A DNA stretch of 64,000 nt from Allosaccharopolyspora coralli (GCF_009664835.1 NZ_CP045929.1:4588001-4652000), one strand, 5' to 3'. Numbered from the stretch's first letter, positions 1 through 8,525 are shown. Notes: a model not told the origin generated them from the sequence alone. Numbers and translations are program-made.

Positions 1-1
1 G

Positions 2-184
2 GAACCACCCACCGACCGCATCGCCCCCGCGGTCGCCGCCATCCTGTTGGCCTGCCCGTCCGGCGAGGACACATGGTCGTTCGATGCTCGCGGCCAGTCT
101 TCAGCGCACCCTAGAGTTTGGGACTATCGAAGGCGCCGCACGTGTCCGCGGACCCTATACTTGGTGCCGTCCGGGCGACTGTAA
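2..184 (+). CDS. possible 3' end of an unidentified gene
   Basis: An open frame enters from the left window edge and stops at TAA near 184. The visible residues (for example ILLACPSGEDTWSFDARG) match no family I recognise. The last third overlaps the convergent membrane-protein gene ending at 124, which argues against it being real to its end. It is listed only because the frame is open from the edge and its upstream part is missing. Confidence 0.2.
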   Translation, partial: EPPTDRIAPAVAAILLACPSGEDTWSFDARGQSSAHPRVWDYRRRRTCPRTLYLVPSGRL

Positions 185-477
185 AAGTAAGTTCGAGTTT
201 TCACGTACACGTTTCGGCGCTTACGTCGGTGATCGCGTTGATGTTTTCGCGCTGAGAGGCCTTCGAACAGCGCTGTCTCAAACTGGTCGCCGACCCACAT
301 GATGCGTTCGATCCGGGGCATTGCGTAAAGTTCGGCGACCAGTTCATCTCTGCGCGGGTCCCCCCGCGGGTAGATCTTGACAATCAATCGCAGGCAGAAG
401 CCAGGAGCAACACCGAAGACGAGCACAGCGACCAGCAGTGTTGGCCAGGCTGCGACGGACTGAATCAGTTCGTTCAC
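124..477 (-). CDS. small membrane protein paired with a PadR regulator
   Basis: This 117-residue protein has one hydrophobic segment (about residues 10-32). A short cytoplasmic region follows with the motif DPRRDELVAELYAMPRIER, seen in actinobacterial proteins encoded directly after PadR regulators. Its ATG overlaps the PadR stop codon by 4 bp (ATGA), so the two are translationally coupled. No catalytic motif is visible and the C-terminus is strongly basic. The function is unknown; the coupling suggests it acts with, or is controlled by, the regulator. It lies in the presumed integrative-element remnant left of tRNA-Lys. Confidence 0.7.
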   Translation of the reverse strand: MNELIQSVAAWPTLLVAVLVFGVAPGFCLRLIVKIYPRGDPRRDELVAELYAMPRIERIMWVGDQFETALFEGLSARKHQRDHRRKRRNVYVKTRTYFYSRPDGTKYRVRGHVRRLR

Positions 478-785
478 CAGGCCAACCGTCCAATCATCCC
501 GCTGAATCGAGCATCATCACGAGCCCCCTGAAGCAGGCCACCTAGTTCGCGCCGTCCCTTGTCGGTCAGCTCGTAGTACCGCCGCGGTGGTCGCTTGCCC
601 TGGATTGACGCCGAGTCTTCCCAGCCATCGACCAGCCAGCCATCGTCCAGCATTCGCGTCAACATCGGATACAGCACGCCCGAGCGCACCCCAGCCCGCT
701 TCGTCAGCTCGTAGCCCCAGAACCGGTCACTTGGCGTTTCCATGAGGGCGAGTGCCACCTGAATCAGCGCGTGAGTGCTTCGCAT
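474..785 (-). CDS. PadR-family transcriptional regulator
   Basis: A 103-residue winged-helix protein of the short PadR type. The recognition region reads GYELTKRAGVRSGVLYPMLT and is followed by a wing with two basic residues (RRYYELTDKGRREL), the classic PadR signature. PadR proteins are usually autorepressors. A dyad (CTACAT-10 bp-ATGTAG) lies 11-32 bp upstream of the start and is the likely operator. The gene is followed with 4-bp overlap by a small membrane protein. The inducer is unknown. Confidence 0.88.
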   Translation of the reverse strand: MRSTHALIQVALALMETPSDRFWGYELTKRAGVRSGVLYPMLTRMLDDGWLVDGWEDSASIQGKRPPRRYYELTDKGRRELGGLLQGARDDARFSGMIGRLAW

Positions 786-795
786 GAGTCGTAAT

Positions 796-817
796 CTACA
801 TAGGTAGCGAGATGTAG
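796..817. promoter_or_regulatory. dyad upstream of the PadR gene, probable operator
   Basis: CTACAT and ATGTAG are separated by 10 bp just upstream of the padR-like start at 785. PadR operators are typically ACAT/ATGT dyads, so autoregulation is likely. Binding is inferred. Confidence 0.45.
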
Positions 818-915
818 GTCAAACCAGGTGCGAAGAGTGACCAGAACGCTGCACTCTCCTGACGGCTACGGCGAGCCCGCTCATCGGGTGCGGGTGTGAA
901 GCGATGCTTACTCAT
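796..915 (-). CDS. possible 39-residue basic protein
   Basis: A short frame starts at ATG 915 and encodes a basic N-terminal half (MSKHRFTPAPDERARRSRQE) and a hydrophobic tail. Its stop codon falls inside the PadR dyad, which weakens the case. It begins beside the large inverted repeat at 919-1057. No family is recognised. It may be a small protein of the integrative-element remnant or a chance frame. Confidence 0.25.
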   Translation of the reverse strand: MSKHRFTPAPDERARRSRQESAAFWSLFAPGLTYISLPM

Positions 916-918
916 CTT

Positions 919-1057
919 GCGGCCCCTGCGTGGTTCCCGGCCGCCTGCTTTCCGCTCCGTGGCCGGGCGCGCCGGCGGGACCGGCCGCCAGGCCGCATGC
1001 CCGCCGGCGCTTGCCCGGCCACACGAAACAGCAGGCAGGCGGCCCCGCAGGGGCCGC
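919..1057. repeat. large imperfect inverted repeat (about 60-bp arms)
   Basis: The left arm runs about 920-980 and the right arm about 997-1057, with a short GC-rich centre. Paired blocks include GCGGCCCCTGCG with its complement, GGCCGCCTGC with GCAGGCGGCC, GTGGCCGGGC with GCCCGGCCAC, and CGCCGGCGGG with CCCGCCGGCG. As single-stranded DNA or RNA it would form a very stable hairpin. It fills the 785-1116 gap, where no convincing gene is seen. In an integrative element such a structure could be a single-strand replication origin, but that is only a suggestion. Confidence 0.6.
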
Positions 1058-1115
1058 CCTTGATGAAGTAAGGAAACTCTGAACACACGCACTCTGAGAC
1101 GGCAGCTGGAACGTC

Positions 1116-1778
1116 CTACAAGAGTCGCGTGGTGTACCCGGCCTGGATGAGTCGTTGGTAGGCGTTCTCGACCTCGGCGGGGACGGGCTGCGGGATCGCG
1201 AAACCTCGCTCGGCGTAGACCGTGATGCGCTGCGTGTCCCCGACCAGCATGTTGATCACACGGTCCACGTCGCCGATCGAGTCCATATAGGCGTCGAGCG
1301 GGAGTTCCGCTGACGAGCAGGTGACCTCGACTTCAGGCCAGAGCTTCTTACATGTCGCGAACGCCCGGCGCTGTTGATACGGGCGGGACACGAGCAACAC
1401 GGACCGCGCCCGTATGCCGTGCTCAACGAGCAGTTGCCGGGTGAAAGTGATGTTCTCGCCGGTGTTGGTCGCGTCGGGCTCGACCAGAATCGCGTCCTCT
1501 GGCACTCCGAGCGTCATCGCGTGCTCGCGGTAGTGCACCGCCTCGCCCCGCGGGAACCGTTCCACGGTGGTCGGCGCATTCGCCCCGGTGAACACGATCC
1601 GTCCGGCGTAGTCGGCCTGGTAAAGCTCGGCACAGTGTGTTGCAACCCCGAGATCGTGACTCCCGAGAGCCACCACCACATCACACGCACGCAGCTTGTG
1701 GTGCATGTCGTGAAACGTCCAGAGCGTTTCGACATCGCCCCGCAGGGCCTCGGGAATCGTCGTCTGCGACATGGTCAA
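1116..1778 (-). CDS. YdcF/SanA-type DUF218 protein
   Basis: A 220-residue protein of the ElyC/SanA/YdcF (DUF218) fold. Visible signatures are VVALGS (residues 35-40), IVFTGANA (61-68), the conserved acidic ATNTGEN segment (103-109) and SRPYQQRRA (131-139). No membrane segment is present, so this is the cytoplasmic YdcF type, whose substrate is unknown; YdcF binds S-adenosylmethionine. The gene lies downstream of the broken GntR gene on the same strand, an arrangement I associate with actinomycete integrative elements. Confidence 0.8.
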   Translation of the reverse strand: MTMSQTTIPEALRGDVETLWTFHDMHHKLRACDVVVALGSHDLGVATHCAELYQADYAGRIVFTGANAPTTVERFPRGEAVHYREHAMTLGVPEDAILVEPDATNTGENITFTRQLLVEHGIRARSVLLVSRPYQQRRAFATCKKLWPEVEVTCSSAELPLDAYMDSIGDVDRVINMLVGDTQRITVYAERGFAIPQPVPAEVENAYQRLIQAGYTTRLL

Positions 1779-1797
1779 CGCGGGCCTCCGTGGTCGT

Positions 1798-2211
1798 CAG
1801 TCCGGGATCGTGAACGTGTAAGTCCAGGCGAACCGCGACGCCGCGTGAACGCCGCGCGCGAACTCGATCACTCGATGTTCTGCGGTGTAGGTGCACCGTT
1901 TCAGGATCATGACCGGCTCGCCCGCTGGCAGCTCGAGTTGTGTTACTTCTTCGGGCGTGGGCATCCGTCCGTACACGCTCTCGGTGATGTGGTCAGGTTC
2001 GAGCCCTTGCAGGGTCAGGACCGCGAATCCACCGCCCCGTCCTGCGGGGCCGACCGTCGGATCGACCAACGGCGTTCCCTCTACGTCGGTTGGGATGTAG
2101 TAGCTCGTGAGCGTGTGGGTGGGAGTCTTGCCGTCCTTCACCAGTCGTGCTCGTTTCGTAGACCGGTGAGCCGACGTCGAGCCCGAGTAGTTTTGTGCAC
2201 CTAAAGTGCAC
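1798..2211 (-). pseudogene. GntR/UTRA regulator, N-terminally truncated and frameshifted
   Basis: The conceptual product is the C-terminal UTRA ligand-binding domain of a GntR-family regulator. It begins in one frame with LLGLDVGSPVYET and must change frame near 2145 to continue as VKDGKTPTHTLTSYY, then GGGFAVLTLQGLEPDHITES and a normal C-terminus (SRFAWTYTFTIPD). The N-terminal winged-helix DNA-binding domain is absent: sequence homology stops at about 2211, some 50 bp before tRNA-Lys. Truncation plus frameshift make a functional repressor unlikely. It probably once controlled the YdcF-like gene or an integrative element. Confidence 0.75.
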
Positions 2212-2257
2212 GTCTGATCTTGGGTTGATCGACGGCCGACGCTGTGGCCTGGTGTTG

Positions 2258-2333
2258 TGGTGGGGCGCCGGGGGATCGAACCCCGAACCCGCGGATTAAA
2301 AGTCCGCTGCTCTGCCAGTTGAGCTAACGCCCC
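2258..2333 (-). tRNA. tRNA-Lys(UUU)
   Basis: On the minus strand the sequence starts GGGGCGTTAGCTC and pairs with CGCCCC at the 3' end to form the acceptor stem. The anticodon loop is CTTTTAA, giving UUU, and the T arm reads GGTTCGATCC. CCA appears to be encoded (2258-2260). The 3' end points toward the mobile-element remnant at 1-2.2 kb, as expected for a tRNA used as an attachment site. Confidence 0.96.
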
Positions 2334-2531
2334 GTCGCTGCCAGGCGGCGCCCACCAGCAAGGTCACCTGCCCAGGCTACAAGGGCTGGATGATCTTCGT
2401 GGACGCGGACGGCGACAGGAGGTGCAGACCGCTCGTCCGGGCAGCACAGGCGGCGGCGTCATGGCGAGAGCGCCGACGCTGATAAGCAGAAAGATCATGC
2501 ACATTCCCTGGCCAGCAGGTTGTAATTCATT

Positions 2532-2547
2532 AACTGAACAGTCAGTT
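2532..2547. promoter_or_regulatory. probable TetR operator
   Basis: The inverted repeat AACTGA-ACAG-TCAGTT lies 20-35 bp upstream of the TetR start at 2567, in a locally AT-rich stretch. Spacing and symmetry fit a TetR autoregulatory operator overlapping the promoter. Confidence 0.6.
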
Positions 2548-2566
2548 TATCTGCTACGGTCGGCCC

Positions 2567-3172
2567 ATGGCACGCTCCGTCGACCCTGAACTCGCCACCG
2601 CGCGGCGAGAGGCGATCACGTCGGCCGCGGCGGATCTGTTCGCGCGTCGTGGCTTCGAGAAGACCACCGCGGCCGAGATCGCCCGGGCCGCCGGCATGAG
2701 CTCCGGCAGCGTCTTCTACTACTTCAAGGACAAGCGCGCCGTCTTTCGCTCCGTGTTCGAACGCGACGTGCCCGAGTCCCGCGAACTCGTCGAACGCTGC
2801 CTCGCCGAAACCGATCCGCTCGCCGCCATCCTGACGATGGTGGACGCGATCGCGGCCGAAGCACTTCACCCGCACGCCTGGAAGATCCTGGTGGAACTGC
2901 TGCGCCAGGTCGACCAGGACCCGGAGCTGGCTCAAGTCGTGTCCGAGAACGCCTCGATCCTGTACTGCGGCTTCGAAGAGCTGATCGAGCGTGGCATCCG
3001 GAGCGGCTCCTTCGATACCGAACTCGACCCGCGGGACGCCGCCGCATGGATACAGAAGATCCTCGACGGCGCCTTCTTGACGGCTGATCCGGTGACCGAC
3101 CCGCGGCCGATGCTTCGCCGCATCGTCACGCGGTTCCTCGTGCCGCCAACGCACCAAGGGGGAACGCAATGA
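2567..3172 (+). CDS. TetR-family transcriptional regulator
   Basis: A 201-residue regulator. The N-terminal helix-turn-helix (about residues 15-60) includes TTAAEIARAAGMSSGSVFYY, and an all-helical ligand domain follows. A perfect dyad in the promoter region suggests autorepression. The stop codon overlaps the next gene's ATG by 4 bp (ATGA), so it is coupled to the YqeB-like membrane protein, which is the likeliest regulated partner. The ligand is unknown. Confidence 0.9.
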   Translation: MARSVDPELATARREAITSAAADLFARRGFEKTTAAEIARAAGMSSGSVFYYFKDKRAVFRSVFERDVPESRELVERCLAETDPLAAILTMVDAIAAEALHPHAWKILVELLRQVDQDPELAQVVSENASILYCGFEELIERGIRSGSFDTELDPRDAAAWIQKILDGAFLTADPVTDPRPMLRRIVTRFLVPPTHQGGTQ

Positions 3173-3915
3173 ACCGGTCAGAGTCGATCACGGTTCGGAT
3201 GCCGGGCTGGATCAGCTGGCTCCTTCGCATCGGAGCCGGAACCATCGGAGTACTACTGGGATTCCTCGTCAAACCGTTGGTTGGCTGGGTCGTCGCTATC
3301 GTGGGAGACGCGCCCGGACCGCTTCGCCTCGCCGCGAGTCTCCCGACCGGGTGGGCAGTTCCGGTGCTCGCCCTCGTAGGGCTGCTCGCCGGCATCTGGT
3401 TGGCACACACCGCCCGACACGAGGCGCTCCTGCTCACAGTCTCCGCAACGGCCGTGCACCTGCGCCAGAAAGGAATGGAACGCCGCATTCCGCGCGAAGC
3501 CGTCTCCGTGGCTTTCCTCGACGGCAAGGAACTCGTTCTGCTCGCGTCGGACACCACACAGCTCGCTCGCTACGGCGCGTCCGACTTGCCCGCACGGCAG
3601 ATCCGCGACGCGTTCGACAACTTCCAGTACGCCTGGTTCGATCACGGCGATCCGCACGAGCACGAGTTCCAAAGTTGGGTGGACGGACATCCGATGCTGG
3701 ACGAGACCAGAAACCGGCTGTTGCGGTCGCGGTCGCGAGCGCTGAGCGAGAACCGGTGGGGCACCGCCGCTGACTTGGCGGACGACCTGCAGGAAATCGG
3801 CCTGGTTGTTCGCGATCGCGGCACGGATCAGGAATACCGAACCATCGCACGATCCGGGAAACCCCGGAGCGAGGGAGCGAGTGACTCCGGCTCCGCAGCG
3901 ACCACGAACACGTGA
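3169..3915 (+). CDS. YqeB-like membrane protein
   Basis: This 248-residue protein has two membrane segments (about 17-45 and 58-80). The soluble C-terminal part resembles Bacillus YqeB: a PH-like strand-rich region around 85-130, then YAWFDHGDPHEHEFQSWV and a helical tail. The family's function is unknown. It is translationally coupled to the upstream TetR gene. The last 25 residues are a low-complexity Ser/Thr/Gly tail. The YqeB assignment rests on remembered motif similarity. Confidence 0.65.
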   Translation: MNRSESITVRMPGWISWLLRIGAGTIGVLLGFLVKPLVGWVVAIVGDAPGPLRLAASLPTGWAVPVLALVGLLAGIWLAHTARHEALLLTVSATAVHLRQKGMERRIPREAVSVAFLDGKELVLLASDTTQLARYGASDLPARQIRDAFDNFQYAWFDHGDPHEHEFQSWVDGHPMLDETRNRLLRSRSRALSENRWGTAADLADDLQEIGLVVRDRGTDQEYRTIARSGKPRSEGASDSGSAATTNT

Positions 3916-4002
3916 CCTTCCCGGCCGTGGCCGAGGTTCGTGACCATGCAGCCGGACCGCCCGTCGTGGAGCCGTTCGACGCTACCGGGGAGAATGGGGC
4001 GC

Positions 4003-5142
4003 GTGACTGCCACTCTGACTCGCTCCGCGCTGCGGATCGGCCCGTACGAGGTCGACCCGCCGGTGGTGCTCGCGCCGATGGCGGGCATCACGAACGTGGC
4101 GTTCCGGCGGTTGTGCCGGGAGTACGGCGCCGGGCTCTACGTCTGCGAGATGATCACGAGCCGGGCGCTGGTCGAACGCCACCCCAAGACTCTCGAGATG
4201 GTCACCTTCGACGCCGACGAGAGCCCCCGCTCGATGCAGCTCTACGGCGTCGACCCGGCGACGATGCGCGACGCGGTGAAGATGATCGTCGACGACGACC
4301 TCGCCGATCACGTGGACATGAATTTCGGCTGCCCGGTGCCGAAGGTCACACGTAAGGGCGGCGGGTCCGCCCTGCCGTACAAGCGGAACCTGTTCCGCGA
4401 GATCGTCTCCGCGGCCGTCGGCGCGGCGGAACCGGCGGGGATACCGGTGACGGTGAAGTTCCGCATCGGCATCGACGACGAACACCTCACCTATCTCGAC
4501 GCGGGCCGCATCGCCGAAGCCGAGGGCGCGAAAGCGGTGGCGCTGCACGGGCGCACCGCCGCGCAGCGGTATTCCGGTACCGCAGACTGGTCGGCCATCG
4601 CCCGCTTGAAGGAAGCCGTCACGTCGATCCCGGTGCTCGGCAACGGCGACATCTTCAGCGCCGACGACGCACTGCGGATGATGGCGGAAACCGGCTGCGA
4701 CGGTGTCGTCGTCGGGCGCGGCTGCCTCGGCCGCCCGTGGCTGTTCCGGGATCTGCAGGCGGCATTCGCCGGTGAGCCGGTGCCGCAGGGCCCGAACCTC
4801 GGCGAGGTCGCGCGCGTCCTGCGCAGACACGCCGAGCTGCTCGCCGACCACATGGGTGCGGACAAGGGCCTTCGCGATCTCCGCAAGCACATGCCGCAGT
4901 ACATGCGCGGCTTCCCGGTGGGCTCGGACCTCCGGCGCGCGCTCGGCACCGTGTCGGGTTTCGGCGAACTGGACGACCTGCTCGGTTCTCTCGATCCGAC
5001 CGTGCCGTTCCCGGACGAAGCCGAAGGTCCCCGTGGCCGGCAGGGCTCGGCGGGCAAGGTCGTGCTTCCCGAAGGCTGGCTCGAGGACCCGGACGACGCG
5101 AGCGTCCCGTTCGCGGCCGAGATCGACTCCAGCGGCGGCTGA
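4003..5142 (+). CDS. dusB: tRNA-dihydrouridine synthase
   Basis: A flavoprotein that reduces uridine to dihydrouridine in the tRNA D-loop using NADPH. From the chosen GTG it has 379 residues. FMN and substrate motifs are visible: VLAPMAGITN (about 22-31), MNFGCPVPKV with the catalytic cysteine (about 106-115), VKFRIG, VALHGRTAAQ and GNGDIFSADDA. An in-frame ATG at 3994 and one at 3940 are possible alternatives; GTG 4003 places the protein at family length just before the conserved LRIGPYEV start. It corresponds to M. tuberculosis Rv0823c and keeps its neighbourhood near phoU. Confidence 0.93.
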   Translation: MTATLTRSALRIGPYEVDPPVVLAPMAGITNVAFRRLCREYGAGLYVCEMITSRALVERHPKTLEMVTFDADESPRSMQLYGVDPATMRDAVKMIVDDDLADHVDMNFGCPVPKVTRKGGGSALPYKRNLFREIVSAAVGAAEPAGIPVTVKFRIGIDDEHLTYLDAGRIAEAEGAKAVALHGRTAAQRYSGTADWSAIARLKEAVTSIPVLGNGDIFSADDALRMMAETGCDGVVVGRGCLGRPWLFRDLQAAFAGEPVPQGPNLGEVARVLRRHAELLADHMGADKGLRDLRKHMPQYMRGFPVGSDLRRALGTVSGFGELDDLLGSLDPTVPFPDEAEGPRGRQGSAGKVVLPEGWLEDPDDASVPFAAEIDSSGG

Positions 5143-5147
5143 TCCGG

Positions 5148-5564
5148 ATGCGCCCCGGACCGGTCGTGTTCGTGGCGACCCTGCTCGCCGTGCTCGCCGG
5201 TTGCTCGTCCACACCGGAGCATGTGCGGTTGGCGCAGGAGTACTTCGCGGCGAACAACGCGGCCGCCTTCGAGAACTCCGCGGCGCAGCAAGACTTCTTT
5301 CGACGCACCCAGCATCCCGACTTCACCGGCGAGATCTGCGCGCTCGGCGGCGCCACCGTGGAGTCCGAGCCGGTGTACTCGACGCTGCGTCCCGACCCCG
5401 ACTTCGAACCCGACGGAGCCGGTCCGGCGCGTGGCGACACCTGGGTGGTCGCCGTCGAGGTGACGACCCGGCAGGACGGGGTGGTCGTCGGCAGACAGAT
5501 CGGGTCGCAGCACCTGGTGCAGCTCGATGATCGGATGTTCGGGTTCGCGCCCTGCCCCCGATGA
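5148..5564 (+). CDS. small secreted lipoprotein
   Basis: A 138-residue protein with a short signal peptide ending in the lipobox LAGC (lipid-modified Cys19). The mature part has no catalytic motif; two further cysteines (in GEICALGG and near the C-terminal FAPCPR) could form a disulfide outside the cell. It starts 5 bp after the dusB stop and is probably co-transcribed with it. I do not recognise a named family. Its association with dusB may be only transcriptional. Confidence 0.75.
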   Translation: MRPGPVVFVATLLAVLAGCSSTPEHVRLAQEYFAANNAAAFENSAAQQDFFRRTQHPDFTGEICALGGATVESEPVYSTLRPDPDFEPDGAGPARGDTWVVAVEVTTRQDGVVVGRQIGSQHLVQLDDRMFGFAPCPR

Positions 5565-5857
5565 CGGACAATTCGGAATACCACGACCGATTTTTCGCCT
5601 TTTTGCCACGCTCTGTCATTCGGTGACCAAAGACACAGCCCTCAAGGCTCGTCCGTGCGGGTGGCACCGTCGAATTCGGGTTCCCGGCCGATCTGCCAGC
5701 CGGTACACAACGAACAGAGGTGGCACTGAATCGCTCGCGCCGACGGATGGGGCATCATCGGATCCACCGAACGAGCGAAATCGATCGCGATGCGGATCCG
5801 GCCGACTCAAGCGCAACGTCCGAGCCGACGACAACCAACGGACGGGAGGTGAGCACG

Positions 5858-6733
5858 ATGACCGGTCTTCGCTCCAGCTTCGTCGCATCCGGGCGACAGC
5901 GGTCCCGCGACGCGGACCGGACGCCGCCTGCCCTCCCGGACCAGTATCAGCCCGGCGGACACCAGGATTCGACCGACACCGGACTCGTCGAGCTGCACGA
6001 GTCGATCGCCACCCTGCTCGCCTCGCGCGGGCAGTGGCGGCAGGCCTACCACCACCTGCGGTCGGCACTGGACATTCTGTCCGCGGAGAACACACCAGAG
6101 GTGCCGCAACAGCTGCGCACCGAGGTCGACCGGCTGCGCAAAGAACACGCCGAGGCGCGGGAGCAGAGCCTGCGGGACAGTCTCACCGAGTGCTTCAACC
6201 GCCGCTACCTCGACGAACGCCTCAACCAGATGCTCGACAGCGGCAACGGGCTCGCGGTCGCGCTCGTCGACCTCGATTGGTTCAAGCAGGTCAACGACAC
6301 CCACGGGCACGTCCTCGGCGACCGCGTACTGCAACGCGTGGTGGATCTGTTGCAGCAGTCGTTGCCTGCCGGAGCGTTCTGCGCCCGCTACGGCGGCGAG
6401 GAGTTCGTCCTCGTGTTGCCCGGGATCGACCCGACGAGCGCGGTCGGTGTGTGCGAGGCCGCCCGCGCCCGGGTCGAGCGGTATCCATGGCAGCAGCTGC
6501 AACGGGGCCTGCGGATCACCGTGAGCATCGGGGTCACCTACGAGTCGGGATCGCTCGACGGCACGCCACCGACCGACAGCGAACACCAGCTGCTCAACGC
6601 GGACGCGCTGCTCTACTCGGCGAAGCAGTCGGGACGCAACGCGGTCGCGTACCGGACGAACAACGAAGTCCGACTGGCCGGATTCGCCGCCGCTCGACGA
6701 ACCGCTCCCCGCTCGAACGCTCTGGGTTACTGA
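5858..6733 (+). CDS. cytoplasmic GGDEF diguanylate cyclase
   Basis: Predicted to make cyclic-di-GMP from two GTP. The start is ATG 5858 behind a clear GGGAGG (8-bp spacing), giving 291 residues. A helical TPR-like or coiled-coil region spans about 40-105, and the GGDEF domain about 107-275. The active-site loop is RYGGEEF (GGEEF 179-183), and the metal-binding VDLDWFKQVND is intact. The RxxD product-inhibition site is absent at its usual position, so the enzyme may lack feedback control. No membrane segment or sensor domain is present. Confidence 0.88.
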   Translation: MTGLRSSFVASGRQRSRDADRTPPALPDQYQPGGHQDSTDTGLVELHESIATLLASRGQWRQAYHHLRSALDILSAENTPEVPQQLRTEVDRLRKEHAEAREQSLRDSLTECFNRRYLDERLNQMLDSGNGLAVALVDLDWFKQVNDTHGHVLGDRVLQRVVDLLQQSLPAGAFCARYGGEEFVLVLPGIDPTSAVGVCEAARARVERYPWQQLQRGLRITVSIGVTYESGSLDGTPPTDSEHQLLNADALLYSAKQSGRNAVAYRTNNEVRLAGFAAARRTAPRSNALGY

Positions 6734-7005
6734 CGGCGGTCGCGGACGTGGTTCCGGTCCCTTTCCGCTGATCGCGCCCGGTGAAATACCTAACACGAAC
6801 AGACGAAGGATCGCCTGAATTCGGACCGATCGTGCACAGATCGTGAAGAAGTCGGTTGCCGCTATCGTCAGGTTGGGCCCTCGCCCGTATTATCTCTGTA
6901 GCGTTGCGCGACAGAGATCGGGGACTGAGCGCCACGCACCCACAGAACGACCGTTCAGCCGGTACGACCGGATCGATCGAGCGACCAAGGCGGGAGGGAA
7001 CACGG

Positions 7006-8478
7006 GTGCCGCAGGACCCCGGCCACGGCAATCACGAGCCTCCCCGTTCGCGACAGACTCCACCGGACCAGGGCGACGACCAAGGTGACCAGCGCAGCCG
7101 CAGGCGGCGCGCCCTCGGCGACGACGGAACCGGTGGCACGAGCGTCATCGATCTGCTCGCCGCCCACGGCAAATCCCCGGACGGCGGCGGCACGCGACGT
7201 CGCCGCGCCGTCGAACCGGACGAGCCGCAGCAGGCTCCGCGTCGACAGCACACCCCACCGGCGAATCCGGCGGGCGGACCCGCGCGGCCACCGCAACCGC
7301 CACGCCCCGGCCCCGGGGGACCACCGCAGGGCAATCAACGACCCGTGCAACCGCCTGCCGCACCGGCTCGGTGGGAACCACCGCAGGGGCAGCCGCAGCG
7401 CCCGGCAGCACAGGGCCCGGCCACACACGGCTCCGCAGCACACGGCTCCGCGCCGCAACAGCCGCCTCAGACGCAGCAACGACAGCGGCCGGACCGACCC
7501 CAGGCACATCCCAGACCCCCGCAGCAGACGCTGAACGGTCGCGGGCAATCCTCGCCCCCGAACGGGCACCCGCGGCCCGAGGCGCAGGCGCAGCAACCGT
7601 GGACACCACCCGTCCGCGACGAGAGTCCGCCGGATACGCCCCGCCCCGACCCGGGACCGCCACGGGGCACGCACCCGCCGCCGGATCCCGCGCCGCCACA
7701 CCGCGGGGCCGCGTCGCGCCCACGGATGCCCGCGCCCGGGCCCCCTGCACCACAGCCGCCGCAGGCACCTCCCGACGGCGGACGTCCGGCACCACCGCGC
7801 ACGCACGACTCCGAGGCGACCCGCATCACGTCCGCACTGTCCGGGCCGAACACCTCCCAGCAGCGCCCGGACCCCGTCGCAGGCGGCGGCCCGGCACCCG
7901 CCCCGCAGGCTCCGGGTCGGCCGGCCGTGCCGACCGACGACGTCGAGATGACGGTGCAGCACCAGCCGGTGTCGCCCACACCCCGACCCGACGCGAGCCG
8001 CGAGCCCGACACCGACGAGCCCGATCCGACGCAGGACGACCGCGGCGAGGGCTCCGACCCGTCCGCCCGGCTCGACGAGGATCAGACTCGCTCGATCGAC
8101 GCGACCCTCGCACGGTTCTCCGCGGTCCACGACCAGATCGCCGCCGAGGAGGACGCGCGCCGGAAGAAGTTCTGGTTCTTCGGAAAACGCAAGGAACCCG
8201 AACTCGGGCGGGACATGCCCTTCGACTTCCGCCAGGGCAACGACAGCCAGGCTTCACGCCTCGAGTGGAAGAAGGAACGCCGGAAGCGCCGCATCAGCAT
8301 GCTGCTCAAGGCACTGGCGGTCGCCGTGATCCTCACGGCCGTGGTCGTGGTCGGTATCGGCTGGAGCGCGACAGCATGGGGAGTTCAGGGCGTCGCCGGG
8401 CTCGACGCGGTCTCCGCCGCGATGACGGACACCGGCGGTGACGGCGGCCTCCGGATCGCACCAGACTTGCCGACGTAG
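7006..8478 (+). CDS. LCP-type proline-rich membrane protein lacking the catalytic domain
   Basis: The protein has 490 residues from GTG 7006, which follows GGGAGG by 8 bp. Residues 1-360 are disordered and rich in Pro, Gln and Arg, with a SVIDLLAAHGKS motif near the start. A conserved juxtamembrane stretch follows (RFSAVHDQIAAEEDARRKKF, then RDMPFDFRQGNDSQASRLEW), and one membrane helix at about 433-460. Only 30 residues remain after the helix. This architecture is the N-terminal anchor of actinobacterial LytR-CpsA-Psr proteins, and the M. tuberculosis gene in this position (Rv0822c) is LCP-like. Here the extracellular phosphotransferase domain is missing. Confidence 0.65.
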   Translation: MPQDPGHGNHEPPRSRQTPPDQGDDQGDQRSRRRRALGDDGTGGTSVIDLLAAHGKSPDGGGTRRRRAVEPDEPQQAPRRQHTPPANPAGGPARPPQPPRPGPGGPPQGNQRPVQPPAAPARWEPPQGQPQRPAAQGPATHGSAAHGSAPQQPPQTQQRQRPDRPQAHPRPPQQTLNGRGQSSPPNGHPRPEAQAQQPWTPPVRDESPPDTPRPDPGPPRGTHPPPDPAPPHRGAASRPRMPAPGPPAPQPPQAPPDGGRPAPPRTHDSEATRITSALSGPNTSQQRPDPVAGGGPAPAPQAPGRPAVPTDDVEMTVQHQPVSPTPRPDASREPDTDEPDPTQDDRGEGSDPSARLDEDQTRSIDATLARFSAVHDQIAAEEDARRKKFWFFGKRKEPELGRDMPFDFRQGNDSQASRLEWKKERRKRRISMLLKALAVAVILTAVVVVGIGWSATAWGVQGVAGLDAVSAAMTDTGGDGGLRIAPDLPT

Positions 8479-8525
8479 CGCCGTCGGCAGCCACGTCTGG
8501 CCTCCGTTCGGGCTCCTCACGCGTC

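Noticed and set aside
916-1092. N-terminal extension of the 39-residue protein through the inverted repeat
   Set aside because: It is encoded by the hairpin arms (Arg/Gly/Pro-rich) and has no start signal.
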